From assembly GCA_016213775.1 (NCBI GenBank), contig JACQZR010000296.1, positions 1-32,652 of the forward strand: DNA of 32,652 nt, given 5' to 3'. The position numbers and the translations under genes were made by a program. Of this stretch, positions 1 through 8,091 are shown piece by piece. This DNA is from Acidobacteriota bacterium. Lineage in GTDB: Bacteria > Acidobacteriota > Terriglobia > Bryobacterales > Bryobacteraceae. Each line of letters begins with the position of its first letter. Positions within the stretch are counted from its first letter, which is position 1. The notes beneath the pieces were generated by a model that saw nothing but the letters and a program-made list of their open reading frames with translations, did not search any database and was not told the origin of the DNA.

Positions 1-1368
1 ATGCAGCGGATGTGGCAAGCCGCCGCTGCCGTTCTCACCGGCAACTCATGGTCTGACCCTGTGCTGCTCGACCGCAGCCTCGGCCGCCAGTCTGTCCACT
101 TCGCCAGCACGCTCACTCCGTCCGGCGACCTCTGGGTGGCCTACGCCGGCGACGACCGTACCGAAGCCCGCACCTTCAAAGCGACACACAACAACGTCTA
201 CGCTTCGCTGATTCCTAAACTCGTCACACCTGCCGCCGAGCCCGCTCCCGGCGCGCCACGTACAGTGCCCGCCGCAGCCACGCGCGGCTATGCCAAGGCT
301 TGGCCCAACCACTCCGTCACACTCAACGGCCGTACTTACAAACTCGTCTGGGGCGAACTCCACCGCCACACCGATGTCGATCATCATGGCCGCCCCGACG
401 GGACTATCGAAGATGCCTTCCGTTACGCCCGCGACGCCGCCGCACTCGACTTCTTCGCCACCACGGAGCACATCGGTCCCGCACCCAAAGAAGGCACACT
501 CGGAGAAGACGGCATGAACCCCATGACGTGGTGGCGCTCGCAAAAGTTCTCCGACCTTCACCGCGTCAACGGCGTCTTTGAACCGCTCTACGCCTACGAA
601 AGCAGCAAGACCGCGCCGCAGGGCCATCGCAACATCGTCTTCCCCAGCCGCGGCGGCCACCTCTACGGCGGCATTGAAGGCGAAACCCGCAACGACCCGC
701 GCCCTCTCTGGTCTGCCCTCCGCAAAGCCTCTCACCCCGCCATCGCCATCCCCCATCAACTCACCGACTCGGGCGTCGATTGGAACCTCAACGACCCCGA
801 CCTCACGCCTGTTATGGAGATCTATCAATCGCGCCGCCAGAACTACGAATATGATGGCGCTCCGCAGCCTCCCGGCGTCGAACAGCGTTGGGGCAAACGT
901 GCCGGCTCCTGGGCCTGGGACGCACTCTCAAAAGGTCTTCGCATCGGCTTCATCGCCAGTTCCGACCACATGTCGAGCCACATGTCCTACGCCGCCGTCT
1001 ACGTCGAAGACATCTCGCGCGAAGGCATTTTCGAAGCTCTCCGCCAGCGCCGTACCTTCGCCGCCTCCGAAAACATTATTCTGACTTTACGTTTGATCGC
1101 CCCGGGCCGCGAATACTTCATGGGCGAGGAAGCCCGCATCACCGGCGCGCCCCGTTTCAGCATCACCGCGATTGGCCGAAAGCCCATCGACACGGTTGAG
1201 ATCGTGCGCAACGGCCAGTTTGTCTTTACCGCCAAACCGAACAAAGACCGCGTGGCAATGGAATTCACGGACCCGCAATTCCCCGCAGGCGAGGCCTACT
1301 ACTACCTGCGCGTCACACAGACCGACGGCAACCTCGCCTGGTCATCGCCAATCTGGGTGGTGCGCTAA
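1..1368 (+). CDS. DUF3604 (PHP-like) family protein, probably 5'-truncated by window edge
   Basis: 455 codons are visible and the reading frame is open to the first base, so the ATG at base 1 may be internal; DUF3604 proteins are usually longer, with an N-terminal region missing here. The PHP-like metal-binding signature is seen as GELHRHTD (H121, H123) followed by TTEH (about 155-158), and a later SSDHMSSH segment (about 320-327) fits another metal-ligand cluster. The C-terminal 100 residues look like a beta-sandwich (EIVRNGQFVFT ... YYYLRVTQTDG). The family is of uncertain function; a metal-dependent phosphoesterase-like fold is inferred from the PHP-type motifs. The stop is 2 nt before the next start, suggesting co-transcription. 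Codons end mostly in C, in line with the C-rich + strand of this part of the window. Confidence 0.85.
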   Translation: MQRMWQAAAAVLTGNSWSDPVLLDRSLGRQSVHFASTLTPSGDLWVAYAGDDRTEARTFKATHNNVYASLIPKLVTPAAEPAPGAPRTVPAAATRGYAKAWPNHSVTLNGRTYKLVWGELHRHTDVDHHGRPDGTIEDAFRYARDAAALDFFATTEHIGPAPKEGTLGEDGMNPMTWWRSQKFSDLHRVNGVFEPLYAYESSKTAPQGHRNIVFPSRGGHLYGGIEGETRNDPRPLWSALRKASHPAIAIPHQLTDSGVDWNLNDPDLTPVMEIYQSRRQNYEYDGAPQPPGVEQRWGKRAGSWAWDALSKGLRIGFIASSDHMSSHMSYAAVYVEDISREGIFEALRQRRTFAASENIILTLRLIAPGREYFMGEEARITGAPRFSITAIGRKPIDTVEIVRNGQFVFTAKPNKDRVAMEFTDPQFPAGEAYYYLRVTQTDGNLAWSSPIWVVR

Positions 1369-1370
1369 TC

Positions 1371-1907
1371 ATGCAGTGCTCGGTATTCATCGCCGCCACC
1401 ATCGATGGCTTTATCGCCAGGCTCAATCACGACATCGATTTTCTACCCGAAGGCGACGTCGAGGAGCACGGGTTCACGGAATTCTACGCAAGCGTGGACG
1501 CCCTTGTCATGGGAAGGCTCAGCTATGAAAAGGTGCTCTCCTTCGGCGAATGGCACTATGGCAGCAAGCCAATCATTGTCCTCAGCAGCCGCGACATCCC
1601 CATGCCTTCCGCAAGCGAGGCGCGTGTGGAGCGGTTGTCCGGATCACCACGGGAAATCGTCCAAGCCCTGAGCAGCCGCGGTTGGAATCACCTCTACATC
1701 GACGGCGGCGTCACCATCACCCGCTTTCTCGAAGCCGGACTCATTCAGCGCATGATCATAACGCGGGTGCCCGTGCTCATCGGGACAGGTATCCCGCTGT
1801 TCGGCGCTCTGCCCCGGGACATTCAACTCAGCCACGTCGCAACACGATCCTACAAGAGCGGCCTGGTGCAGAGTGAATACACTGTGACAGATGGCGCAAG
1901 CGGATGA
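1371..1907 (+). CDS. Dihydrofolate reductase family protein (RibD C-terminal domain type)
   Basis: 178 residues, the usual length for stand-alone RibD_C/DHFR-like proteins. The family landmarks are in order: an N-terminal FIAATIDGFIA strand-loop, the DALVMGRLSYE motif near residue 45, a DGGVTITRFL segment (about 112-121) and a PVLIGTGIPLFG segment (about 133-144). Such proteins bind NAD(P)H and reduce pterin-like or other small substrates; the true substrate is not predictable here. It is probably not a housekeeping FolA, because this subfamily is typically accessory. It starts 2 nt after the DUF3604 stop and probably depends on that transcript for expression. Confidence 0.85.
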   Translation: MQCSVFIAATIDGFIARLNHDIDFLPEGDVEEHGFTEFYASVDALVMGRLSYEKVLSFGEWHYGSKPIIVLSSRDIPMPSASEARVERLSGSPREIVQALSSRGWNHLYIDGGVTITRFLEAGLIQRMIITRVPVLIGTGIPLFGALPRDIQLSHVATRSYKSGLVQSEYTVTDGASG

Positions 1908-1962
1908 ACGCCGATAGGCCTTCTGTTTCCCACGGGATGGTCGCTCTGAACTAAAAAACCGT

Positions 1963-1998
1963 CTTCTTTGCGTCTTTGCGATCCCCTTGGCGTCTGCG
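1963..1998. repeat. Degenerate intergenic repeat, 'tctttgcgtctttgcg' type
   Basis: The gap between the convergent genes holds a short internally repeated stretch in which ctttgcg recurs twice, followed by a related ggcgtctgcg. Low-complexity spacers of this type are common between genes in acidobacterial and other environmental genomes. No conserved coding frame is visible. That it belongs to a dispersed family is inference from general familiarity; only one copy of this form is in the window. Confidence 0.4.
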
Positions 1999-2059
1999 AC
2001 TCAGCGCCCGGACTCTCCCTGAAACGCAACCAAATATCGAAGCATTCGGCCAGTCGTGG

Positions 2060-3235
2060 CTACCGCTTCGATTCCCGCTGAATGTCCCTTTCGAGGCGCT
2101 TCATCTTAACCTGCAGCTCACGCGTCGCCTTCGCCTGCTTTGTAAGTTCCTCGCGCAACCGTTCCGCTTCCACCTGTAGCCGCTCGCGTTTCTCCCGCGT
2201 CGCCTGCATCTCCTTGGCCTCGGACTTAGGAACAGGCGACCCCACATATCGCGCCCATTGCTCGCCAACCGGCTTGCCTTTCTGCCTCAGCACCAGCCGT
2301 ACTTTCACGTCCTCCGACAACCGGTGATAGGTAAGCGAACCCGCCCGCGTCGTCTCGCGGTCAAGATCAATCGGATCCAGTTTCCCCGCGTCTTCTATAT
2401 ACAGCACCGCACTGTCGGCATTACGCACCGCCGCGCTCTCGCGGTCCCATTCCACGCGAAGCTGCCCGGCTGCGTCCATCAGGCTCAGCCGCACATTCTG
2501 CGGATCGATGGCCGCCGTTCGCAATTCCGGCAGCGCGAACACCGCCAGCGCGCAGGCCAATACTCCAACCGCCGCTGAAGCCCACGCAAAAAGCCGGCTC
2601 TTCGGCCTGGGTGCAATGGTGGCTATTCCGTCGCGCCGTGCTTGAAACGGACGCGGTTCCGCCGTCGGCTGAATCGGCCGCGGTACCACCGATCTCGAGT
2701 TCTCAACCTTGAACTCCTGATAGCTCGACTCCCTCCGGATGGTGCCACCCCGTTCGCGCACAAAGAACCCCGCCCGGGTCTCCGCCATCCGGTCCGGCTT
2801 GTACACCAGCGTTACCTGCCACGGTTCAGGAAAAAACTGCCCGTAAACTTCCTCATCGTCATCGGTCAGTGCCACACCGCTCCTGGTGTGCGAGACAAAC
2901 CACCCCACCGGCTCCAGAACCTGGAGTTGCGGGTCCGACTCCGCGGCTTCCATCATCCCCATCAACCGTTGTTTGTCTTCGTTGGAAAGTAGAAACGCAG
3001 CACCACGCGCGTGTTCGCACGGAATGGGCCGCCATGCCATTACCCGAATGATTTGATCGTTACGCCGCCCAAACAGAATTCCGCCTGCCTCCACGCCGCC
3101 CTTCGACAAGCGGCGGAACCCCTCCTGGACTACAGCATGGATCTCTTCCAGAATCGCCCACGGGCATTCGATGGAACGATCCGCGGCCGTCCAAAGCAGC
3201 GTATCAACCTCCCGCTTTGCTTTTGATGCGGACAC
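2060..3235 (-). CDS. Single-pass membrane protein with degenerate JAMM/MPN-like domain and C-terminal coiled coil
   Basis: 391 residues. The start is a GTG at 3235 preceded at 7 nt by GGAGGAG (3243-3249); a longer frame from 3286 has no such site. Residues 20-165 resemble the MPN/JAMM fold: VEAGGILFG (E49), then VGWFVSHTRSG (110-120) and a DDD at 125-127. In a metal-binding JAMM the segment would read H-[ST]-H-P; here V114 and T117 replace the first His and the Pro, so peptidase activity is unlikely and a binding or sensory role is more probable. Residues 213-237 form one membrane helix, about 240-335 look like a beta-rich domain, and 338-391 are a highly charged coiled coil. It lies 338 nt downstream of a sigma factor gene on the same strand, so a signalling partnership is possible but unproven. 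Confidence 0.65.
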   Translation of the reverse strand: MSASKAKREVDTLLWTAADRSIECPWAILEEIHAVVQEGFRRLSKGGVEAGGILFGRRNDQIIRVMAWRPIPCEHARGAAFLLSNEDKQRLMGMMEAAESDPQLQVLEPVGWFVSHTRSGVALTDDDEEVYGQFFPEPWQVTLVYKPDRMAETRAGFFVRERGGTIRRESSYQEFKVENSRSVVPRPIQPTAEPRPFQARRDGIATIAPRPKSRLFAWASAAVGVLACALAVFALPELRTAAIDPQNVRLSLMDAAGQLRVEWDRESAAVRNADSAVLYIEDAGKLDPIDLDRETTRAGSLTYHRLSEDVKVRLVLRQKGKPVGEQWARYVGSPVPKSEAKEMQATREKRERLQVEAERLREELTKQAKATRELQVKMKRLERDIQRESKR

Positions 3236-3242
3236 GGTACTA

Positions 3243-3249
3243 CTCCTCC
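3243..3249 (-). promoter_or_regulatory. Strong Shine-Dalgarno deciding the GTG start of the JAMM-like gene
   Basis: GGAGGAG on the minus strand lies 7 nt before GTG at 3235. It falls inside the longer open frame starting at 3286, which argues for the shorter protein. Confidence 0.7.
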
Positions 3250-3573
3250 GATGTTGTGGCGCGAGGAGTTGCTGCGGCTGTTGCACTAGTTCCGAGGAAG
3301 TCAGAACGACCTCCGGAGATGATCCGAAGGCCGAGCAAGTATCTCCCCACGCCCTCCGATGTTCCCTGCGATCATTCTAAGGGGAAGCTCTGAGGATAGC
3401 AATACACCTGTTGGTACAAAAGGTTGTATTCCCCGGAACAGAACTCCTAGAACCCGTAGTACTTTGGTTGCACCCATCGCCGCCTTCCAGTGCAGTTTTG
3501 TATCAGTGCCGCAGCACCTTACTGTACTGTATAGCGTCATTGCGACCGGAAAAAGGTCACATCTTCTACAGAT
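3250..3573. other. Intergenic region, no gene seen
   Basis: The stretch between the JAMM-like gene and the upstream sigma gene is less GC-rich than its surroundings and shows no frame with convincing protein-like sequence on either strand. It probably holds the promoter of the JAMM-like gene, but no clear -35/-10 pair could be assigned. Confidence 0.5.
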
Positions 3574-4185
3574 TTATGCCACTTTCGCTATTGATCGCGC
3601 CCATGCCGTCAGCTTTGCTTTCGCCCGGCTCTTTAACAACCGGAACTGCGTGGGGGTCAGTCCCATCTCCCGGCAGATCTGGTCCAAATCCTCGCCACCA
3701 AGATAGAACCGCGTCAGCAAATCCGATTCCCGGTTCCCCAGCCTCTTCAGCCCCTGGCCGATAATCGCCAATCTTTCTCGCCTCAAGTACTGCCCCTCCG
3801 GGTTCTGCACCCCCTCCGATGGATCATGCCGGTCAACGCACTCCACCGTCCTGTTCCGCTGCCTGACAACGCGCAGGATCCGGGTTGCCACCTGCCGCCG
3901 CACCATGCTGTGCAGATATCCGATCAGCGCCTCAGGCTGACGCAGGTTCCCATTACGCAGTTTCTCGATCACCGCCGGCAACAGTTCGTGAACCAGATCT
4001 TCCGGCTCCTGGCTCGGCAGCCGGTTTCGCAAACGCTGCGCCACCACTCCCTGCAACAGCACATACAACTCCACTACCGCCGCACGCTCCCCATCAATGA
4101 TCCGGCTGACAATCCCCGCCGCATTCGTCGAACGGAGGTTTAACTCGGCTCGGGCGTCAGGGGTAATTTGAAGTTCAAGGCACAC
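3574..4185 (-). CDS. ECF-like RNA polymerase sigma factor
   Basis: 203 residues from a GTG start; no in-frame ATG lies near the N-terminus and the ribosome site is weak. A sigma region 2-like helix is seen around 30-100 (EPEDLVHELLPAVIEKLRNG...ALIGYLHSMVRRQVATRILRVV) and a region 4-like helix-turn-helix at about 140-195 (RLGNRESDLLTRFYLGGEDLDQICREMGLTPTQFRLLKSRAKAKL). It should direct RNA polymerase to a small target set. No anti-sigma gene is adjacent; the membrane JAMM-like protein downstream is a candidate partner by position only. The 210 nt upstream (4186-4396) is strikingly AT-rich for this genome and probably holds the promoter. Confidence 0.8.
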   Translation of the reverse strand: MCLELQITPDARAELNLRSTNAAGIVSRIIDGERAAVVELYVLLQGVVAQRLRNRLPSQEPEDLVHELLPAVIEKLRNGNLRQPEALIGYLHSMVRRQVATRILRVVRQRNRTVECVDRHDPSEGVQNPEGQYLRRERLAIIGQGLKRLGNRESDLLTRFYLGGEDLDQICREMGLTPTQFRLLKSRAKAKLTAWARSIAKVA

Positions 4186-4396
4186 GCGGAACCGCCCCGA
4201 TCGACTAACGAAAGTATATATCGAACGCTCAAATTAGGAGTAAACCCCATTGTGGAGCTAGCAGTACTAAGATTCTATAGTACTTTAGTAACATTTCGGC
4301 AATTAAGTCGAAGTTTCCCAGAATTCCTAACTTCTCCCTAACTGAACAACTGGTGGATAATCCCACACTGGGATCGATGTTAGAGTCGTGGAAAGT

Positions 4397-5503
4397 TCAT
4401 CCGCCGCCTGCCATCAGCGCACCGTCGCTGGGACGCACGGTCAACAGGTGCATTCGCGCATCGAATGCCTTGTCCGCGTAGTAATGCCGGACCAGATGTT
4501 CCCGAACGCCATCCACTGTATCCGGCTGGCACAGAATCACCGCGAATCCGCCGAACCCCGCACCCGTCAGCCGCGCACCCAACGCCCCGCCCTCAACCGC
4601 GAGTGCCGTCAGCCGGTCCAGTTGCGGAGTGCTCACGCGCAGCAAGCCGCTCAAACTCGCCTGCGATTCATTCAGTAATCGCCCAAACGTGAGTGGATCG
4701 TCCGCCCCAAGGGCCGCCACGGACGCTTCCACCCGCCGCGCCTCCGAGACCACGTGCGCGAACGCCCGCCGCTCGCTGTCCTCCAGCATCGCTGTGTCCA
4801 CCCCGGCATTCAAAGCTTCGCGGTAATCTCGCAGCCCGAGCCGCACGAGCGCCGCGTTCCCCGCCGTCCGCCGCACATTGTACTCCGCACGCAGCGCCGT
4901 CGATTTCTCCGCTGTCGTGAGACTGTGCGCCGCCAGAAACACCCAATCCTTCGGAACCGGCACCGGCGTGGCTGTTACCGGCGCGAACCGGATCAGCAGT
5001 GCGCAGTCCCGTCGCGCCGCCAGCACTGCCGCGTGATCCATGCCGCCCCCACGCGTCCCCACGAAGTACTCCGCCTCGGGAAGCACCGCCATCAATTCTT
5101 CAAACGACCCCTCGATTTCATTGGCCCGCAGCAGCGCCAGTGTGATCCCGACCAGCAGCGCCGACGACGATGACAATCCCGCGGCCAGCGGCAGATCCGA
5201 TTCCACCGCCGCTTCGATCCCGCGCCCCGGCGCCCACCGGTCATGCACGGCTTGTGCCGCCGCCTTAACATAGTTGAGCCAGTCACCCGCCGGCCCCGGC
5301 TCCAATGCCTCAGTCCACGCAAAATCGCCGGCAGTCGATTGCGAATCGCTTATGCACCGGATCCGCCGCTCCGCCAACGCGCGAAACCGCACTCGGATCC
5401 TCCGGTCGAGCGCCACCGGCAGCACCGGCAGATTGTGATAGTCGATGTGCTCTCCAATGAGATTCACACGCCCCGGAACGCTGATGATCTGCTCGGCGCT
5501 CAT
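4397..5503 (-). CDS. galK: Galactokinase (GHMP kinase family)
   Basis: 368 residues. ATG at 5503 overlaps the TGA of the upstream kinase gene (ATGA), which sets the start and implies translational coupling. GalK landmarks are in order: PGRVNLIGEHIDYHN (10-24; R12, E18, H19, D21 in the sugar-binding signature), the ATP-binding GHMP loop LPLAAGLSSSSAL, the GGGMDHAA segment that carries the catalytic Asp in the family, and the C-terminal LTGAGFGGFAVIL. The product should phosphorylate alpha-D-galactose at C1 with ATP in the cytoplasm (Leloir pathway). The length is near the usual 380-400. No galT, galE or galM is adjacent; the gene is instead the last of a sigma factor/Ser-Thr kinase operon, which is unusual. 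A related GHMP sugar kinase of other specificity cannot be excluded. Confidence 0.85.
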   Translation of the reverse strand: MSAEQIISVPGRVNLIGEHIDYHNLPVLPVALDRRIRVRFRALAERRIRCISDSQSTAGDFAWTEALEPGPAGDWLNYVKAAAQAVHDRWAPGRGIEAAVESDLPLAAGLSSSSALLVGITLALLRANEIEGSFEELMAVLPEAEYFVGTRGGGMDHAAVLAARRDCALLIRFAPVTATPVPVPKDWVFLAAHSLTTAEKSTALRAEYNVRRTAGNAALVRLGLRDYREALNAGVDTAMLEDSERRAFAHVVSEARRVEASVAALGADDPLTFGRLLNESQASLSGLLRVSTPQLDRLTALAVEGGALGARLTGAGFGGFAVILCQPDTVDGVREHLVRHYYADKAFDARMHLLTVRPSDGALMAGGG

Positions 5504-7458
5504 TGAGTGTTGGGCATCCCCACCTTCGGTATCTCGATCCACGCGATGCCATGCTGCCTGGCCACTCCGGACGCTTCCTCCATCTGCCCGCGGACAATCA
5601 GCGCGCGCACCCGGCGTTCGGCGTCACCTAGAAGCTCCGATGTATCCAACACGCTTTGCGCCTCCTGCCGGGCTTCATCATTCCGGCCGGCGCGCCGTAA
5701 CACCTCCGCACGCACCAGTTTCACCTCGGCGACACCTTGCGGATTGTCCAACGAGAACTCCTCCTGCGCATGCTGCAATTGCCTCAGCGCGAGGCCCGTG
5801 TTCGCCACTTCCTGCGCCGCCGCCGATTCCAGCAACGCGAACCTGTTGGCCGGCGCTGTCGTCAAAGCGAGTTTGCTCGCCTCGCTCGCGAATCTTTGCT
5901 CCGACGCTAGCCGGTAGTATCGCGATGCAAGCGACAACAGCAACGCCGCAGCCTCCCGATCCGCTGCCACCGCCGCCACACCTGCGCCTTTCAGTATAGT
6001 AGCCGCCTCGCGCGGTTTACCGCTGCTCAAAACCCGCACCGCGTCCAGAAGCCCACGATCCACCGGCCCCAAAGAGTCCCCCTTGCGGCTGAGCCGTTCG
6101 GCCGTCGCTAACGCGTCCGCTGCCGGTTGCGTCCGCCGCATCAGCACGTAGAGGTGCGCCATCCAGATGTACGTCGCCGCGGAATCCGGTTCCAGCGACT
6201 GCGCCAATCGAAGATGCTCTTCTGCCTTCAGGTACGACCCGGTCAGCAGAGACTCCGCACCCTTCATCCGTCGCTGCCGCGTTTCCGGATTCGCCTGCTC
6301 TTGCGCAAACCGGTAATAGACCAACCCAAGCCCCGCGGACGCACCCACCACCGCCGCGCCAATCCACTGCATTCGCGTCAGCAGGCGTCGTCGCGGGCGT
6401 GTCCCGCTCTCAATCGCCTGCGTCACCAGCGCCGCATTCGCAAACCGGTTCTTCGGATTGCGGCTCAGACACTGCAGGATCACCCCTTCCCACAACGGCG
6501 GCAGTTCCGGGCGGACCTCTCTCGGCGGACGCGGCGGCTCCTTCAACTTCTTCGCAGCCACCGTCAGCGGACTCTTATCCGCGTACGGCAGTACTCCCGT
6601 CACCATCTCGTAAATCACCACTCCCAGCGCGTAAATGTCCGTCTCCGCCGTCGACGATTTCCCTTCAATCTGTTCCGGCGCCATGTAGGCCGGCGTCCCC
6701 ATCGCTACGCTCGAGGATGTCGAAAGCGTCCGCCCCGCCTCCGGCGCAATGTCGCGCGCCATCCCGAAGTCAGTGATCACCACTCTCCCCGCGGCATCGA
6801 TCATCACGTTGCCCGATTTGAAGTCCCGGTGCACCACCTTTGCCGCATGCGCCGCCGATAGTCCCGCCGTCAGTTGCCGCAGCATCGTCAGCGCCCCCTC
6901 TGTGCTCATGGGACCATCGCGCTTGATCCGCGCCGCCAGCGTCTCGCCCGTGATCAGCTCCATCGTCAGAAACTGAATCACCGTCGCGCCTTCCTGGTGG
7001 CGAAACAGATCGAACACGCGGCAGACATTTGGATTCGTTACCCGCCGCGCCATCTGGATTTCCCGCTTGAATCGCGCCATGATCTTCGCGTCGCCCGCGA
7101 GATCGTCGTGGAGTTTCTTCAGCGCCACCCGCGCGTTCAGTTCCTGATCGAGCGCCTCATAAACCTCGCCCATTCCACCCGCGCCCAGGAAGCGGATCAC
7201 TCGAAAGCGGCCGGCGAGCACCTTGTCCGGCGGGATCGCACTGGTGCGCGCACCGCGATGCAGCGACGCCACTCGCTCCTGCAGACCATCCAACCGGTTC
7301 GACTCTGTATCGTGGTGCCGCAGTAGCCGCTCCACCTCCTCGCGCAGTGTGAGATCGCTCCCGCACTCCTCGTCCAGCACATGTTCGCGATGCGGGGTGT
7401 CCTCTTCACTCGCCAGAGCGAAAATCTCATTGATGCGGCGCCAGCGTTCCGGGCTCAT
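5500..7458 (-). CDS. Transmembrane Ser/Thr protein kinase with TPR-like C-terminal region
   Basis: 652 residues. The ATG at 7458 overlaps the sigma-factor stop (ATGA); a frame start 30 nt upstream lies inside the sigma gene and is less likely. Residues 1-75 resemble the N-terminal segment found before acidobacterial kinases (SPERWRRINEIF...). The kinase domain spans about 84-350, with glycine loop GAGGMGEV (92-99), VALKK (K114), HRDFKSGN (210-217), DFG (230-232) and APE (260-262), so it should be active. A membrane helix lies at about 364-384. The rest is alpha-helical with repeated A-rich helical pairs typical of TPR, presumably extracytoplasmic, for binding partners or ligands. It sits between a sigma factor and galactokinase genes with 4-nt overlaps on both sides. 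Confidence 0.9.
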   Translation of the reverse strand: MSPERWRRINEIFALASEEDTPHREHVLDEECGSDLTLREEVERLLRHHDTESNRLDGLQERVASLHRGARTSAIPPDKVLAGRFRVIRFLGAGGMGEVYEALDQELNARVALKKLHDDLAGDAKIMARFKREIQMARRVTNPNVCRVFDLFRHQEGATVIQFLTMELITGETLAARIKRDGPMSTEGALTMLRQLTAGLSAAHAAKVVHRDFKSGNVMIDAAGRVVITDFGMARDIAPEAGRTLSTSSSVAMGTPAYMAPEQIEGKSSTAETDIYALGVVIYEMVTGVLPYADKSPLTVAAKKLKEPPRPPREVRPELPPLWEGVILQCLSRNPKNRFANAALVTQAIESGTRPRRRLLTRMQWIGAAVVGASAGLGLVYYRFAQEQANPETRQRRMKGAESLLTGSYLKAEEHLRLAQSLEPDSAATYIWMAHLYVLMRRTQPAADALATAERLSRKGDSLGPVDRGLLDAVRVLSSGKPREAATILKGAGVAAVAADREAAALLLSLASRYYRLASEQRFASEASKLALTTAPANRFALLESAAAQEVANTGLALRQLQHAQEEFSLDNPQGVAEVKLVRAEVLRRAGRNDEARQEAQSVLDTSELLGDAERRVRALIVRGQMEEASGVARQHGIAWIEIPKVGMPNTQ

Positions 7459-8021
7459 GAGGGATCGCTGAGTTGTGCCTCCAGCCACGCACGCGCCACT
7501 GACCAGTCGCGCTTCACCGTCTTCTCGGAAATCGACAGAACCTGCGCCGTCTCTTCCACCGACAGTCCCCCGAAAAACCGTAACTCCATCACCTCGGCCT
7601 GCCGCGCGTCCATCGCCCGCAACCGCTCCAGTGCTTCATCAATGATGAGCATGTTCTCAACTTGCGTTTCGCTGAACAGATCGCCTTCTGTGAGTTCGGC
7701 CCGCGGACGCGAGTTCGGACGCTTGTCCGCAACGCGCCTCCGCGAGTAGTCAATGAGAATCCGCCGCATCGTCCGTGCCGCGGTCGTGTAGAAATGCGCC
7801 CTGTTCTCCCAACTCACCTCGCCCTTGCCAAACAGCCGCATGTAAGCTTCGTTTACCAGCGCCGAAGCCTGTAGCGTATGATCCTTGCGTTCGGCTCGTA
7901 AGTAGCCGGCTGCCAGCCGGTGCAACTCCCCGTATACCAGTTCCAACAGCTTCTCCTCACTGGAACGGTCCCCGGCGCGCGCCGCTATTATGAGCTCGGT
8001 TATCTCTCCCGCAGGCTCCAT
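7455..8021 (-). CDS. ECF-type RNA polymerase sigma factor paired with Ser/Thr kinase
   Basis: 188 residues from ATG at 8021, preceded at 8 nt by TAAGG; a GTG 9 nt upstream overlaps that site and is less likely. Region 2 is seen as HRLAAGYLRAERKDHTLQASALVNEAYMRLF and AHFYTTAARTMRRILIDYSRRR; region 4 as RLRAMDARQAEVMELRFFGGLSVEETAQVLSISEKTVKRDWSVARAWL. This matches the ECF-like subgroup abundant in acidobacteria and planctomycetes that is typically encoded just before a protein kinase and is thought to be controlled by it instead of by an anti-sigma factor. It is the first gene of the sigma > kinase > galactokinase operon and is divergent from the gene at 8092 across only 70 nt. Confidence 0.9.
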   Translation of the reverse strand: MEPAGEITELIIAARAGDRSSEEKLLELVYGELHRLAAGYLRAERKDHTLQASALVNEAYMRLFGKGEVSWENRAHFYTTAARTMRRILIDYSRRRVADKRPNSRPRAELTEGDLFSETQVENMLIIDEALERLRAMDARQAEVMELRFFGGLSVEETAQVLSISEKTVKRDWSVARAWLEAQLSDPS

Positions 8022-8091
8022 CGGATTCACCTTAGTCTACTAAAAACGCGTCCTGCCCAACAAAATTCTGCGAGTGCGATACACTTCCGGT
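8022..8091. promoter_or_regulatory. Short divergent promoter region
   Basis: 70 nt separate the sigma-kinase operon (minus) from the isomerase-like gene (plus), so promoters for both directions must lie here or inside the genes. It is relatively AT-rich (TACTAAAAACG, CAACAAAATTC), but no confident -35/-10 pair was found. Confidence 0.4.
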
